DNA from: an uncultured Paraprevotella sp.
GTDB lineage: Bacteria; Bacteroidota; Bacteroidia; Bacteroidales; Bacteroidaceae
Reading direction: 5' to 3'
NCBI GenBank assembly: GCA_944321345.1
Contig: CALUKY010000017.1
Location: forward strand, 1-59,329
Length of the DNA: 59,329 bases
Shown: positions 27,445 through 36,769 of the stretch, piece by piece
Layout of the letters: the number at the start of each line of letters is the position of its first letter
Numbering within the stretch: position 1 is the stretch's first letter
Program-made: the position numbers and the translations under genes
The notes under the pieces: generated by a model
Databases searched by the model: none
The model's input: the letters and a program-made list of their open reading frames with translations, nothing else
Told to the model about the DNA's origin: nothing

Positions 27445-27799
27445 AAATTAATAATGTGTTTGATAATTGATATTCAATATTTATCCAGACGGTCTACCGC
27501 CCGGTGCATTTCAATGACAGAATCTCACAGGAGTCCGGTATGCTCTGTACAAAAACAGACACACCCTCCCCAATCAGGAAAATACACGTTCCCCGCCCCC
27601 AGACAATCGCCTTTGCATAAAAGACAACAAGTTCACAGATACAGTTCTCCCATTACCGGGGAAAGCACACAGCATCCCTGGCCGGAACAGACAGACTGTT
27701 CTGACAGAATCTATAATGCGGAACCTTTTTCAGACTCCTCTTAAAATGGAAATAATCGTTGACTGTCGCCCTAACCCTAGAGAGCAACAGACCAGTGAA
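27445..27799 (-). other. Long leader between the riboswitch and the first lipoprotein gene
   Basis: About 355 nt separate the aptamer from the ATG at 27444. I found no convincing gene; a 63-codon frame at 27653-27844 overlaps the aptamer and has no recognisable product. Several small hairpins can be drawn, for example around GGCGGTAGACCGTC next to the start. It may be an expression platform, a degraded gene remnant or a further regulatory RNA. Confidence 0.4.
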
Positions 27800-27978
27800 T
27801 GATGGCAGGTCTTCTGACTGACTCCCCTTTTGAAGCCTTCCCAATATGGCCGTCCCATATCAGTGGCAGAAGTGTATTTCAAAAGGTTGAGAATGGAGCT
27901 ACACAGCAGCAGGACTGTTCGGGATTCACACCCGATTCCCTTTTAATCCGTGAGCTTGAACAAGCACTCCGGAACCAA
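27800..27978 (-). promoter_or_regulatory. Cobalamin riboswitch
   Basis: On the minus strand the aptamer shows the conserved cobalamin (B12-box) elements in order: a P2 strand ending in TTAAAAGGGAA, then GGTGTGAATCCCGAACAG, CCTGCTGCTGT, a peripheral region with CCACTG and GGGAAGG, and the closing AGTCAGAAGACCTGCC. This is the usual order of the family. It lies upstream of the two DUF5074 lipoprotein genes. Edges are approximate because the outer P1 stem is weak. Confidence 0.88.
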
Positions 27979-27986
27979 TTCAAAAA

Positions 27987-27994
27987 CAAAGATA
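27987..27994 (-). promoter_or_regulatory. -7 promoter box upstream of the riboswitch
   Basis: TATCTTTG on the minus strand, matching TAnnTTTG, lies about 9 nt before the start of the aptamer, as expected for a promoter that places the riboswitch at the 5' end of the transcript. Confidence 0.6.
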
Positions 27995-28075
27995 AGAATA
28001 AAAATTGAAAAAATCTAATGCGGAAGCACCACCGAGCCCCCCAAAATGAAGAAGGGAAAACATCTGCAAAAGCTA

Positions 28076-28107
28076 CTTTTCCCGAAAAAGAGAAATACCG
28101 GGAAAAG
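28076..28107. repeat. Small inverted repeat
   Basis: CTTTTCCCG pairs with CGGGAAAAG around a 14-nt loop in the region between the atp terminator and the riboswitch promoter. Role unknown; it could add to termination of the ATP synthase transcript. Confidence 0.4.
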
Positions 28108-28119
28108 TGTTTGTCAATA

Positions 28120-28185
28120 AAAAACTTCCCCGTCAGTAATAAATTACCACTAAGGCAGTAAAACATTACTGACGGGGAAGTAAAA
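28120..28185 (-). terminator. Terminator of the ATP synthase operon
   Basis: A 17-bp perfect stem (ACTTCCCCGTCAGTAAT, 28124-28140, with its complement at 28165-28181) is followed leftward by TTTTTT. It lies about 40 nt after the atpG stop. Confidence 0.85.
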
Positions 28186-28219
28186 ACAATTTCACATCTA
28201 ATTTATACCTAAAAAGCCA

Positions 28220-29107
28220 TCAGGACATCGAACCGCCCATAATATCCAACAGTTCGTTCGTAATGACTTGTTGACGACTTTTATTATACATTATGGTCAG
28301 ATCCTGAATCAGATCATTCGCATTGTCCGTAGCAACCTGCATCGCCATGGTGCGCGCGGCATGTTCCGAAGCATTGGAATCGAGCACCACCGTGTAGATT
28401 TTGGTACGCAACACGGAGGGCAACAGTTGCTGAAGCAACTCGGGAACGGAAGGCTCCACAATGTAGTCTGCCAACTCTTCCTCTTCAGACTCCTTATTTT
28501 CGTTCTCCGTTTCTTCCACCACAGGCTGCACGAAAGGCAGGAACACGGCATGCTCCAGGGTCTGCGATGCCGTAGACCGGAAATGATGATAAATCAGTTC
28601 CACACGGTCCACCTCACCCTGCAGGAACGCCTGCATCAGGGTTTCGGCCAAAGCGGCGGCCTCATCGTACGACGGCTTGTCGGCCAGATGCGTATAGTCG
28701 CCCACCACTTCGTAACCGGCTTTGCGGACCGCCTCGGCCACCTTACGGCCTATGGCAAAAATCTTAATATGATCTTTGCCTAAATCTTCGTGCGTCTGCA
28801 GCCACTGGTTCACCATGCGGACCACATTAGCATTGAAACCACCACAAAGACTGTTGTTTGACGAACACACCACCAAAGCGATATTCTTTACTTCCCGTTC
28901 GTTAATCAAGGGAGTATCAGGCATCCTGCCCGAACCCATAAAAGCAGAGAATATACGCGAAAGCTGCTGCTCATAAGGAAGCATACCTTCGATGACTTCC
29001 TGCGCCTTATGCAGTTTGGCCGAAGCAACCATTTTCATTGCCGACGTAATCTTCAGCGTACCTTTCACGGAACCGATACGTCCTTTTACTTCCTTAAGTG
29101 ATGCCAT
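28220..29107 (-). CDS. atpG: F1 ATP synthase gamma subunit
   Basis: A 295-residue central-stalk subunit. The N-terminal helix contains LKEVKGRIGSVKGTLKITSA and MKMVASAKL, and the C-terminal helix contains YNKSRQQVITNELLDIMGG, the two conserved ends that form the rotating coiled coil. The middle has an acidic insert (about residues 190-210, ENENKESEEEE). It is the last gene of the operon, 5 nt after atpA, followed by a strong terminator. Confidence 0.95.
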   Translation of the reverse strand: MASLKEVKGRIGSVKGTLKITSAMKMVASAKLHKAQEVIEGMLPYEQQLSRIFSAFMGSGRMPDTPLINEREVKNIALVVCSSNNSLCGGFNANVVRMVNQWLQTHEDLGKDHIKIFAIGRKVAEAVRKAGYEVVGDYTHLADKPSYDEAAALAETLMQAFLQGEVDRVELIYHHFRSTASQTLEHAVFLPFVQPVVEETENENKESEEEELADYIVEPSVPELLQQLLPSVLRTKIYTVVLDSNASEHAARTMAMQVATDNANDLIQDLTIMYNKSRQQVITNELLDIMGGSMS

Positions 29108-29112
29108 AACAT

Positions 29113-30699
29113 TTATTTTTTGAGCAATCTGACGGTGTCAGCTGCCACTTTTTCAATAATCTGCGCCACCTCATCGTTCACGGCTCCCGAACTCAATACA
29201 TCCAGCACATCGGCCTGATGTTCAGTACGCAAAGTCTCAAGGAACTCATGTTCAAAGGCACGCACCTGATCGATGGCGATATCACGCATCAAAGCATGAG
29301 TACCGCAATAAAGGATAGCGATCTGCTCGGCTACCGGCATCGGCTGATACTGAGGCTGGATGAGCAGCTGATTGTTCTTACGTCCGCGGTCGATGGCCAT
29401 GGTGGTCACCGGATCCATGTCGCTGCTGAACTTGGAGAAAGCCTCCAGTTCACGATACTGTGCCTGGTCGATTTTCAGTGTACCGGCCACCTTCTTCATA
29501 CTCTTGATCTGTGCGCTACCACCCACACGGGATACAGAGATACCCACATTGATGGCCGGACGGAAGCCCTGATTAAAGAGATCAGTCTCCAGGAAGATCT
29601 GACCGTCGGTAATGGAAATCACATTGGTCGGGATATAGGCGGATACATCGCCGGCCTGTGTTTCGATAATCGGCAGAGCAGTCAACGAACCGCCACACTT
29701 CACTTTTCCCTTCAGGCTCTCGGGCAGGTCGTTCATCTGCTCGGCCACTTCCTGCTGGTTGATGATCTTGGCCGCACGCTCCAACAAACGGGAGTGCAGA
29801 TAGAAAATATCTCCCGGATAGGCCTCACGACCGGAAGGACGACGCAGAATCAAAGACACCTCACGATAGGCCACAGCCTGCTTGGAGAGGTCGTCGTAAA
29901 CGACCAAAGCATGACGACCGGTGTCGCGGAAATATTCACCGATGGCGGCTCCGGCAAAAGGAGCGAAATATTGCAATGCGGCAGGATCGGCAGCTGTAGC
30001 GGCTACGACCACGGTATAGTCCATGGCGCCTTTCTCACGCAGTGTGTTCACAATATTGGCCACTGTAGAACCTTTCTGACCGATGGCCACATAAATACAG
30101 TAAACCGGATTGCCGGCTTCGTAAGCGGCACGCTGGTTGATGATGGTATCAATGGCAATGGCGGTCTTACCGGTCTGGCGGTCGCCGATGATCAGCTCAC
30201 GCTGTCCGCGACCGATCGGAATCATCGCGTCGATGGCCTTGATACCGGTCTGCAACGGCTCGGACACCGGCTGACGGAAAATAACTCCCGGCGCCTTGCG
30301 CTCCAGAGGCATCTCACAAAGATCACCTCCTACGACACCACGTCCGTCCAAAGGTACTCCCAACGGATCAATGACACGGCCCAACATATTCTCGCTCACT
30401 TGGATAGAAGCGATACGACCGGTGCGCTTCACGATCATTCCTTCCTTAATCTGATCTGTAGGACCGAGCAACACGGCACCCACATTATCTTCTTCGAGAT
30501 TCATCACCACGGCCATGATGCCGTTTTCAAACTCCAATAGCTCGTTGGCTTCGGCTTTCAGCAGTCCGTAAATACGGGCCACACCGTCGCTCACCTGCAA
30601 CACGGTACCCACTTCGTCGAACTGAATCGAAGCGTTGATGCCGCGCAGTTGCTGGAGCAGCACTTCTGAAATCTCGCTTGGTTTTATATTCTCAGGCAT
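29113..30699 (-). CDS. atpA: F1 ATP synthase alpha subunit
   Basis: A 528-residue non-catalytic nucleotide-binding subunit of F1. The beta-barrel N-terminal domain is followed by the P-loop [13 protein letters not shown] and the conserved [16 protein letters not shown] arginine-finger region. Length is standard for Bacteroidetes. It lies between atpH (47 nt upstream) and atpG (5 nt downstream). Confidence 0.97.
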   Translation of the reverse strand: MPENIKPSEISEVLLQQLRGINASIQFDEVGTVLQVSDGVARIYGLLKAEANELLEFENGIMAVVMNLEEDNVGAVLLGPTDQIKEGMIVKRTGRIASIQVSENMLGRVIDPLGVPLDGRGVVGGDLCEMPLERKAPGVIFRQPVSEPLQTGIKAIDAMIPIGRGQRELIIGDRQTGKTAIAIDTIINQRAAYEAGNPVYCIYVAIGQKGSTVANIVNTLREKGAMDYTVVVAATAADPAALQYFAPFAGAAIGEYFRDTGRHALVVYDDLSKQAVAYREVSLILRRPSGREAYPGDIFYLHSRLLERAAKIINQQEVAEQMNDLPESLKGKVKCGGSLTALPIIETQAGDVSAYIPTNVISITDGQIFLETDLFNQGFRPAINVGISVSRVGGSAQIKSMKKVAGTLKIDQAQYRELEAFSKFSSDMDPVTTMAIDRGRKNNQLLIQPQYQPMPVAEQIAILYCGTHALMRDIAIDQVRAFEHEFLETLRTEHQADVLDVLSSGAVNDEVAQIIEKVAADTVRLLKK

Positions 30700-30746
30700 A
30701 ATAATTCATTCTGTTTTTACTTTCAGAAAAAACACGCCAGCCGAAG

Positions 30747-31304
30747 CTAAACGATTCTTCTGTTCTTGTCAATAAACTGTTTCTTCACCCCTCGAAGCTG
30801 ACTGGCCACACTGGCATCCACACGATGGAACTCCATGAGCAGAATATATCCGCCCAACAGTTCGGGATCGACCTTCGTATCGAACTCGCTGGTTCCGGTC
30901 ACTTTCCGGGTAATCAGTGCGCGCAAGGCATCCTTCGTTTCACGAGGCAGAGGAACCGCCGTAATCAGTTTTCCGCGATGGATATTCTTTTCCGTACGAT
31001 AAAGATCCATATAGGAATAAAAAATGAACAACAGCAGTTTTTCACGTCCTTTGTCCAACACCAGTTTCAGGAAACGGGTCAGCTCTTCGCAAGTCACCCC
31101 CCTACGGGAAGCCTCTTCCAACAGAGCCAGTTTCTGACTTTTGTCTACCGTAGGATTTTCAAGAGCCAAGCGCAGTTCGGGTACTTTCAAATAATGACGG
31201 ATAAAGCCTTTCACCTGCTTATAGACCAGGTCTTCATGATTACTGTCCTTGGCATAAGCCAGTAATGCTTTGGCATAACGTCTGGAAATTGCACCTGAAT
31301 TCAT
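30747..31304 (-). CDS. atpH: ATP synthase delta (OSCP) subunit
   Basis: A 185-residue stator subunit joining F1 to the b subunit. It begins MNSGAISRRYAKALLAYAKD, the typical helical OSCP start, and has the C-terminal motif DPELLGGYILLMEFHRVDAS (compare IGGxxxRxGxxxxD in the family). Position between atpF and atpA is canonical. Confidence 0.92.
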   Translation of the reverse strand: MNSGAISRRYAKALLAYAKDSNHEDLVYKQVKGFIRHYLKVPELRLALENPTVDKSQKLALLEEASRRGVTCEELTRFLKLVLDKGREKLLLFIFYSYMDLYRTEKNIHRGKLITAVPLPRETKDALRALITRKVTGTSEFDTKVDPELLGGYILLMEFHRVDASVASQLRGVKKQFIDKNRRIV

Positions 31305-31309
31305 ATCTC

Positions 31310-31813
31310 TTATTTTTTAGATGCCGCTACCATTTCGTCGATCATACGGTTTACCAGTTCCAACTGCTCCTGATCTGATTTCAAATCCTTGCGCAGAATT
31401 TTCTCGGCCACATCCACCGAAAGTATGGCAACCTGCTGGCGTATATCGTTCAGAGCGCTTTCTTTCTCGGCTACAATCTGCAGGCGGGTTTCCTCGAGTG
31501 CCTTCTGCGCCTCGAGCTGTGCCCGCACGCGGGCTTCCTTAATCACCCGGTCACGGGTCTGTGAAGCCTCCTTCAGGATGCGGGTCTGCTCGTCGCGTGC
31601 CTCTTTCAGCATGCGGTCGGTTTCCTCACGCACCTGCGCCAACTGTTCGTTGGCCTGGCGGGCCGCCTCCAGCGACTGATCAATATACTTTTTCCGTTCT
31701 TCGACCATTCCGATGATCACGGGGAAGGCATACTTGGCCAGTATGAAGAATACAACCCCGAATATGATGATCATCCAGAAAACGGTACCGGGATCCGGCG
31801 TTAATAATCCCAT
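31310..31813 (-). CDS. atpF: ATP synthase b subunit
   Basis: A 167-residue peripheral-stalk subunit. One N-terminal membrane helix (residues about 9-30, VFWMIIIFGVVFFILAKYAF) is followed by a long, highly charged coiled coil (ERKKYIDQSLEAARQANEQL onward) that reaches F1. It is 5 nt upstream of atpH. Confidence 0.93.
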   Translation of the reverse strand: MGLLTPDPGTVFWMIIIFGVVFFILAKYAFPVIIGMVEERKKYIDQSLEAARQANEQLAQVREETDRMLKEARDEQTRILKEASQTRDRVIKEARVRAQLEAQKALEETRLQIVAEKESALNDIRQQVAILSVDVAEKILRKDLKSDQEQLELVNRMIDEMVAASKK

Positions 31814-31830
31814 ATTCTTAGGTTTCTAGA

Positions 31831-32085
31831 TTATAAGAACAATGTCAACAAACAAACGACAATGGCAATCAGAGCCACACCTTCGACCAAAGCGGCCGCA
31901 ATGATCATGTTGGTACGCAGATTGCTGGATTCTTTTGGCTGGCGGGCCATAGCATCCATGGCAGCACCACCAATACGTCCGATTCCCATACCGGCACCCA
32001 ATACAGCGATACCTGCACCAATAGCTGCACCCAACTTACTAATACCTACTCCTGCTGCTGCTTGTAATAATACTGATAATAACAT
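31831..32085 (-). CDS. atpE: ATP synthase c subunit
   Basis: An 84-residue, two-helix ring subunit. Helix 1 is glycine-rich (GAAIGAGIAVLGAGMGIG), the polar loop has ARQP, and helix 2 carries the ion-binding carboxylate E68 (AAALVEGVALIAIVV). The residue after E68 is glycine, not the Ser/Thr seen in classic sodium-binding rings, and helix 1 lacks the partner Gln, so proton coupling is more likely. It begins 17 nt before atpF. Confidence 0.95.
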   Translation of the reverse strand: MLLSVLLQAAAGVGISKLGAAIGAGIAVLGAGMGIGRIGGAAMDAMARQPKESSNLRTNMIIAAALVEGVALIAIVVCLLTLFL

Positions 32086-32129
32086 AATCTTCTGTTTTTA
32101 ATTGTTTGAATAAATATTTTTACCTTAAA

Positions 32130-33191
32130 TTATTTCTCTGCGTGTTCGTGTTTGATACGCGACAGTCCGATAAATACGGAGGACAGCATGGTGAACACAT
32201 AAGCCTGAATGAATGCCACCAGCAACTCCAGCGCGTCCATGAAAATTCCGAAAAGAACAGCCACAACCGTCATGGAACCGTTGATTACGGGACCGGCTTT
32301 GACCGTGATAAAGATGATGGCCACCAGACTGAGCACAGCGGCATGTCCGGCCATGATGTTGGCAAACAGACGAATCATCAGCGCAAATGGCTTGGTGAAG
32401 ATTCCGAAGAACTCAATCAGAGGCATCATCGGTATAGGCACCTTCAGCCACATCGGCACATCCGGCCAAAAGATATCTTTCCAGTAAGTCTTGGTACCAT
32501 ATACATTGGTCAAGATGAAAGTACACAAGGCCAATACCATCGTTATGGCAATGTTACCCGTCACATTGGCACCTCCCGGAAAGATCGGAATCAATCCCAT
32601 CAGGTTGTTGATCAAGATAAAGAAGAAGGCCGTCAGCAGATATGGCGCATAACGCTTGTAATCCGGTCCGATACCTCCTTTGATGACATCATCGTGAATC
32701 ATCAGAATGAGATATTCCATCATGCCCACTCCTCCTTTCGGTGCCTCTTGTGACACCTCATGGCATTTGTACCACCGCGCGCAGGCCAGCATAATCCACA
32801 CCAGCAAAACACTGTTGATCATCATGGCAAGCACATTCTTGGTGATGGAGATATCCCACGGGCGCACTTCCTGTCCGGAAGCATCACGCTCAACGATCTT
32901 ATCCTTGTAAGCACCTTCCCGGGCAATGTAAAGGCCTTCGTAAGTGGCTCCATCCTCCAGCCGTGCCGAAGAGAAGCAATGCCATCCGGTGCTGCTCTTG
33001 ACGATGACCGGCAACGGAACGCTCACCACCTTGTCACCCACGGTTACAATGTGCCATTCATAAGCATCCTGTATGTGTCCGAACACCACTTCATTGACAT
33101 CCACCGGTTGTGCCTGCTCTTCGGCACACGCTCCGGCCGGAAGCATCAGCAGCCCCAAACACAGAATCAATAGTAAACGAATCTTTTTCAT
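32130..33191 (-). CDS. atpB: ATP synthase a subunit with N-terminal extracytoplasmic extension
   Basis: A 353-residue membrane subunit. The proton-channel arginine R274 lies in the conserved helix MIRLFANIMAGHA. Unlike enterobacterial AtpB it starts with a signal peptide (about residues 1-23, LLLILCLGLLMLPAGACA) followed by roughly 100 residues before the first channel helix, which is the Bacteroidetes form. Its start overlaps the upstream small membrane protein by 4 nt (33188-33191), so the two are translationally coupled. Confidence 0.93.
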   Translation of the reverse strand: MKKIRLLLILCLGLLMLPAGACAEEQAQPVDVNEVVFGHIQDAYEWHIVTVGDKVVSVPLPVIVKSSTGWHCFSSARLEDGATYEGLYIAREGAYKDKIVERDASGQEVRPWDISITKNVLAMMINSVLLVWIMLACARWYKCHEVSQEAPKGGVGMMEYLILMIHDDVIKGGIGPDYKRYAPYLLTAFFFILINNLMGLIPIFPGGANVTGNIAITMVLALCTFILTNVYGTKTYWKDIFWPDVPMWLKVPIPMMPLIEFFGIFTKPFALMIRLFANIMAGHAAVLSLVAIIFITVKAGPVINGSMTVVAVLFGIFMDALELLVAFIQAYVFTMLSSVFIGLSRIKHEHAEK

Positions 33192-33601
33192 TCCTCAAAC
33201 TTTCTTTGATATATTTGCTCAAACCTCACAAAGAACTCTGTTTCAAATACCAGAAACCCGATATAATAGAGGATGAAGGTTAAGAAGCATCTGGACACCG
33301 GTTCCTCGCAAAGCAAACCGTAGAGCAGCAAAAACAGCACACTCAACAGGAGCTTCATACATTTGGAACCTAAATATACCCAGATTAGTTGTTTTATATT
33401 ATGACTGCCGAAGAACTCAAACAGAAAGATGTAAATCAGTCCATAGATATAGAAGAAAAGAGGAACCAACGGAAAACCCGCAAAGTAATATTCCGGACAA
33501 CAGAGCCAGAACACACCTCGTCCCAACAAGGCCAACACCAACGTCATGATTGCCAGCTTAATGATAAAGACCCTTCTTGTTTTCTTCCAGAACTGCATCA
33601 T
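33188..33601 (-). CDS. Small membrane protein inside the ATP synthase operon (AtpI-like position)
   Basis: A 137-residue protein with about four hydrophobic segments (IIKLAIMTLVLALLG, LVPLFFYIYGLIYIFLFEFF, MKLLLSVLFLLLYGLL, FLTFILYYIGFLVFETEFF). It sits between atpC and atpB, where other bacteria often have atpI or a similar assembly factor, and its stop overlaps the atpB start. The ATG at 33601 is chosen because upstream starts would overlap atpC. A role in c-ring assembly or a-subunit insertion is inferred only from position; no AtpI signature was recognised. Confidence 0.7.
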   Translation of the reverse strand: MMQFWKKTRRVFIIKLAIMTLVLALLGRGVFWLCCPEYYFAGFPLVPLFFYIYGLIYIFLFEFFGSHNIKQLIWVYLGSKCMKLLLSVLFLLLYGLLCEEPVSRCFLTFILYYIGFLVFETEFFVRFEQIYQRKFEE

Positions 33602-33614
33602 CTTTCTTTTGTTT

Positions 33615-33884
33615 TTAATCCTTGGCTTCAATTATATGCTCCACACAAATGGACACGGTGTCGTGATTGACTTCTACAAAACCGCCCGACACTCCAAACC
33701 GGTGGGTGGTATCTCCGTCCTTGAATTTGAGCGTTCCTTCCGTCAGGCTGGTGATTAAGGGAGCATGGCCAGGCAATACGGAGAACAGGCCGGAAGCTCC
33801 GGGGATCTCTACATAACGCACGTTACCTTCGAAAATGTTTTTCTCGGGCGAAACGACCTTGAGTGTCAATAAATCCTTCTCCAT
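33615..33884 (-). CDS. atpC: ATP synthase epsilon subunit
   Basis: An 89-residue subunit, containing the N-terminal beta-sandwich with LKVVSPEKNIFEGNV, GLFSVLPGHAPLITSL and GGFVEVNHDTVSI. It lacks the C-terminal two-helix regulatory domain of longer homologues, as is common in Bacteroidetes. It is 7 nt after atpD. Confidence 0.92.
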   Translation of the reverse strand: MEKDLLTLKVVSPEKNIFEGNVRYVEIPGASGLFSVLPGHAPLITSLTEGTLKFKDGDTTHRFGVSGGFVEVNHDTVSICVEHIIEAKD

Positions 33885-33891
33885 AATCCTT

Positions 33892-35433
<1,542 letters not shown>

Positions 35434-35536
35434 TTAAAATAATACTCTTTTTACCTATCTTTATCCTTTATTCAGACTTCCCGAAAACAATGCTGTTTAT
35501 GATAAAATCCGTCTGTTTTTTAATCTTTTCACAGTG

Positions 35537-35568
35537 CAAAAGTAGGAGTTTTTTTTCTTTTTGGTAAA
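35537..35568 (-). promoter_or_regulatory. Promoter of the ATP synthase operon
   Basis: On the minus strand, TTTA (35565-35568), a 20-nt spacer, then TACTTTTG (35537-35544). The leader to atpD is about 115 nt. The -33 element shares bases with the -7 box of the divergent LysR gene. Confidence 0.65.
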
Positions 35569-35572
35569 TTTG
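35565..35572 (+). promoter_or_regulatory. -7 promoter box for the LysR gene
   Basis: TAAATTTG matches TAnnTTTG and lies 39 nt upstream of the LysR ATG. It overlaps the -33 element of the divergent ATP synthase promoter. Confidence 0.55.
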
Positions 35573-35611
35573 AAAAATTAATTATTTTCATCCTTATCAT
35601 TAATTCTATTT

Positions 35612-36562
35612 ATGGAACTGACACCCTTGAAATACTTTTGCAAGTTAGCGGAAGTACTCTCGTTCACTGAAGCCTCGAAAGAGTTATTCATTACACAAAG
35701 CACTCTTTCACAAAGCATTAAACAATTAGAAGAAGAACTTGGCGCCCCGCTCTTCGATCGTATCGGAAAAAAAATATATATTACAGAAGCGGGACAAAGT
35801 TTTTTGAGTTATGCGCGCAAAGCGTTGGAAGAGATTTCTTCGGGAATTGAAGAAATCAAAGAAAAGCAGCAGATCTTCAACGGTAAAATCCGCATTGGAG
35901 TAATCCATAGTTTGTATCCGTTTATCAGCACCTGCATCCTGAAATTTTCACGCCGTTATCCGGACGCACAACTGTCTATCTATTATTCTCATTCCATTCT
36001 GGAACTGGTGGAGATGGTCACCAATAATGAACTGGATTTTGCATTAAGCTATAAGCCTGATGAAATAGGTTCGGTTCTGGAAGTCCGCTCTTTTCTGAAT
36101 TTCCCCCTATGCGTTATAGCGGCCAAAGACCATCCGGCAGCGGTAAGAAAAGTATTCGACCTGAAAGATCTGAACGATTATCCCCTGGCTCTGTTCCCCA
36201 AAAACCTGTACACCCGAAAAGTCATTGAAAGAATGTTATTGAAGCACCATATCAAAGTACGGCCACAGGTGGAAGTGAACAGCACGACAATTCTTCTGGA
36301 AATGGTAGCCACCGGCCACTGGATTTCTATTCTATCACAGGATATTGCCCGCCATACGCCCGACTTGAAGTCCATACCGATCAAAGGTAGCGGTGAATCC
36401 ATGCAGGCAGCCTTTCTTTCTCTTAAAGGAAAAAAGAAATCTCTGCTCACGGAGAAATTCATTGATATGCTGAAGGAAATTCATCAGGAAGACAAACGCG
36501 AAAGGATGAAAGAAAAAGAGGCACATAACACGCAGAACCTCGAAAATGAACAGGCGGAATAA
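35612..36562 (+). CDS. LysR family transcriptional regulator
   Basis: A 316-residue regulator. Residues about 1-60 form the winged helix-turn-helix (SFTEASKELFITQSTLSQSI), and the rest is a periplasmic-binding-protein-like effector domain (KIRIGVIHSLYPFISTCIL, LVEMVTNNELDFALSY). A charged C-terminal tail is present. The subclass looks closer to CynR/CysB-like regulators than to OxyR. LysR genes often control the divergent neighbour, which here is the ATP synthase operon. No effector can be named. Confidence 0.85.
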   Translation: MELTPLKYFCKLAEVLSFTEASKELFITQSTLSQSIKQLEEELGAPLFDRIGKKIYITEAGQSFLSYARKALEEISSGIEEIKEKQQIFNGKIRIGVIHSLYPFISTCILKFSRRYPDAQLSIYYSHSILELVEMVTNNELDFALSYKPDEIGSVLEVRSFLNFPLCVIAAKDHPAAVRKVFDLKDLNDYPLALFPKNLYTRKVIERMLLKHHIKVRPQVEVNSTTILLEMVATGHWISILSQDIARHTPDLKSIPIKGSGESMQAAFLSLKGKKKSLLTEKFIDMLKEIHQEDKRERMKEKEAHNTQNLENEQAE

Positions 36563-36671
36563 TAAACAGCCCGTTTATAGACAAAAAACAGCCTGATGCA
36601 AATGAGAACAATCATTTGCAGCTATCAGAAAGAAACTGGCAACAGACAATTTATCCGTTGAAAAACAAACA

Positions 36672-36720
36672 GAAAAGAGTCATACCATATTCTCAATTTT
36701 GAGTTTGGTATGACTCTTTC
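36672..36720. terminator. Bidirectional terminator between LysR and the FadL-like gene
   Basis: AAGAGTCATACCA pairs with TGGTATGACTCTT around a loop that itself contains CTCAATTTTGAG, with A/T runs on both sides. It separates two convergent genes. Confidence 0.8.
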
Positions 36721-36769
36721 ATATAATCATGTTCCCGGTTTATTGGAAACACATCCATTCTTCTGTATC

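Noticed and set aside
27653-28008. Short open frames on both strands over the riboswitch region
   Set aside because: They overlap the conserved cobalamin aptamer and give unrecognisable proteins.
28124-28181. A long inverted repeat considered as insertion-sequence ends
   Set aside because: It is a single hairpin with a 24-nt loop and a T run right after atpG, as expected for a terminator; no transposase lies between.
29218-30540. A 440-codon plus-strand frame opposite atpA
   Set aside because: Antisense shadow of a highly conserved subunit; no signal of independent coding.
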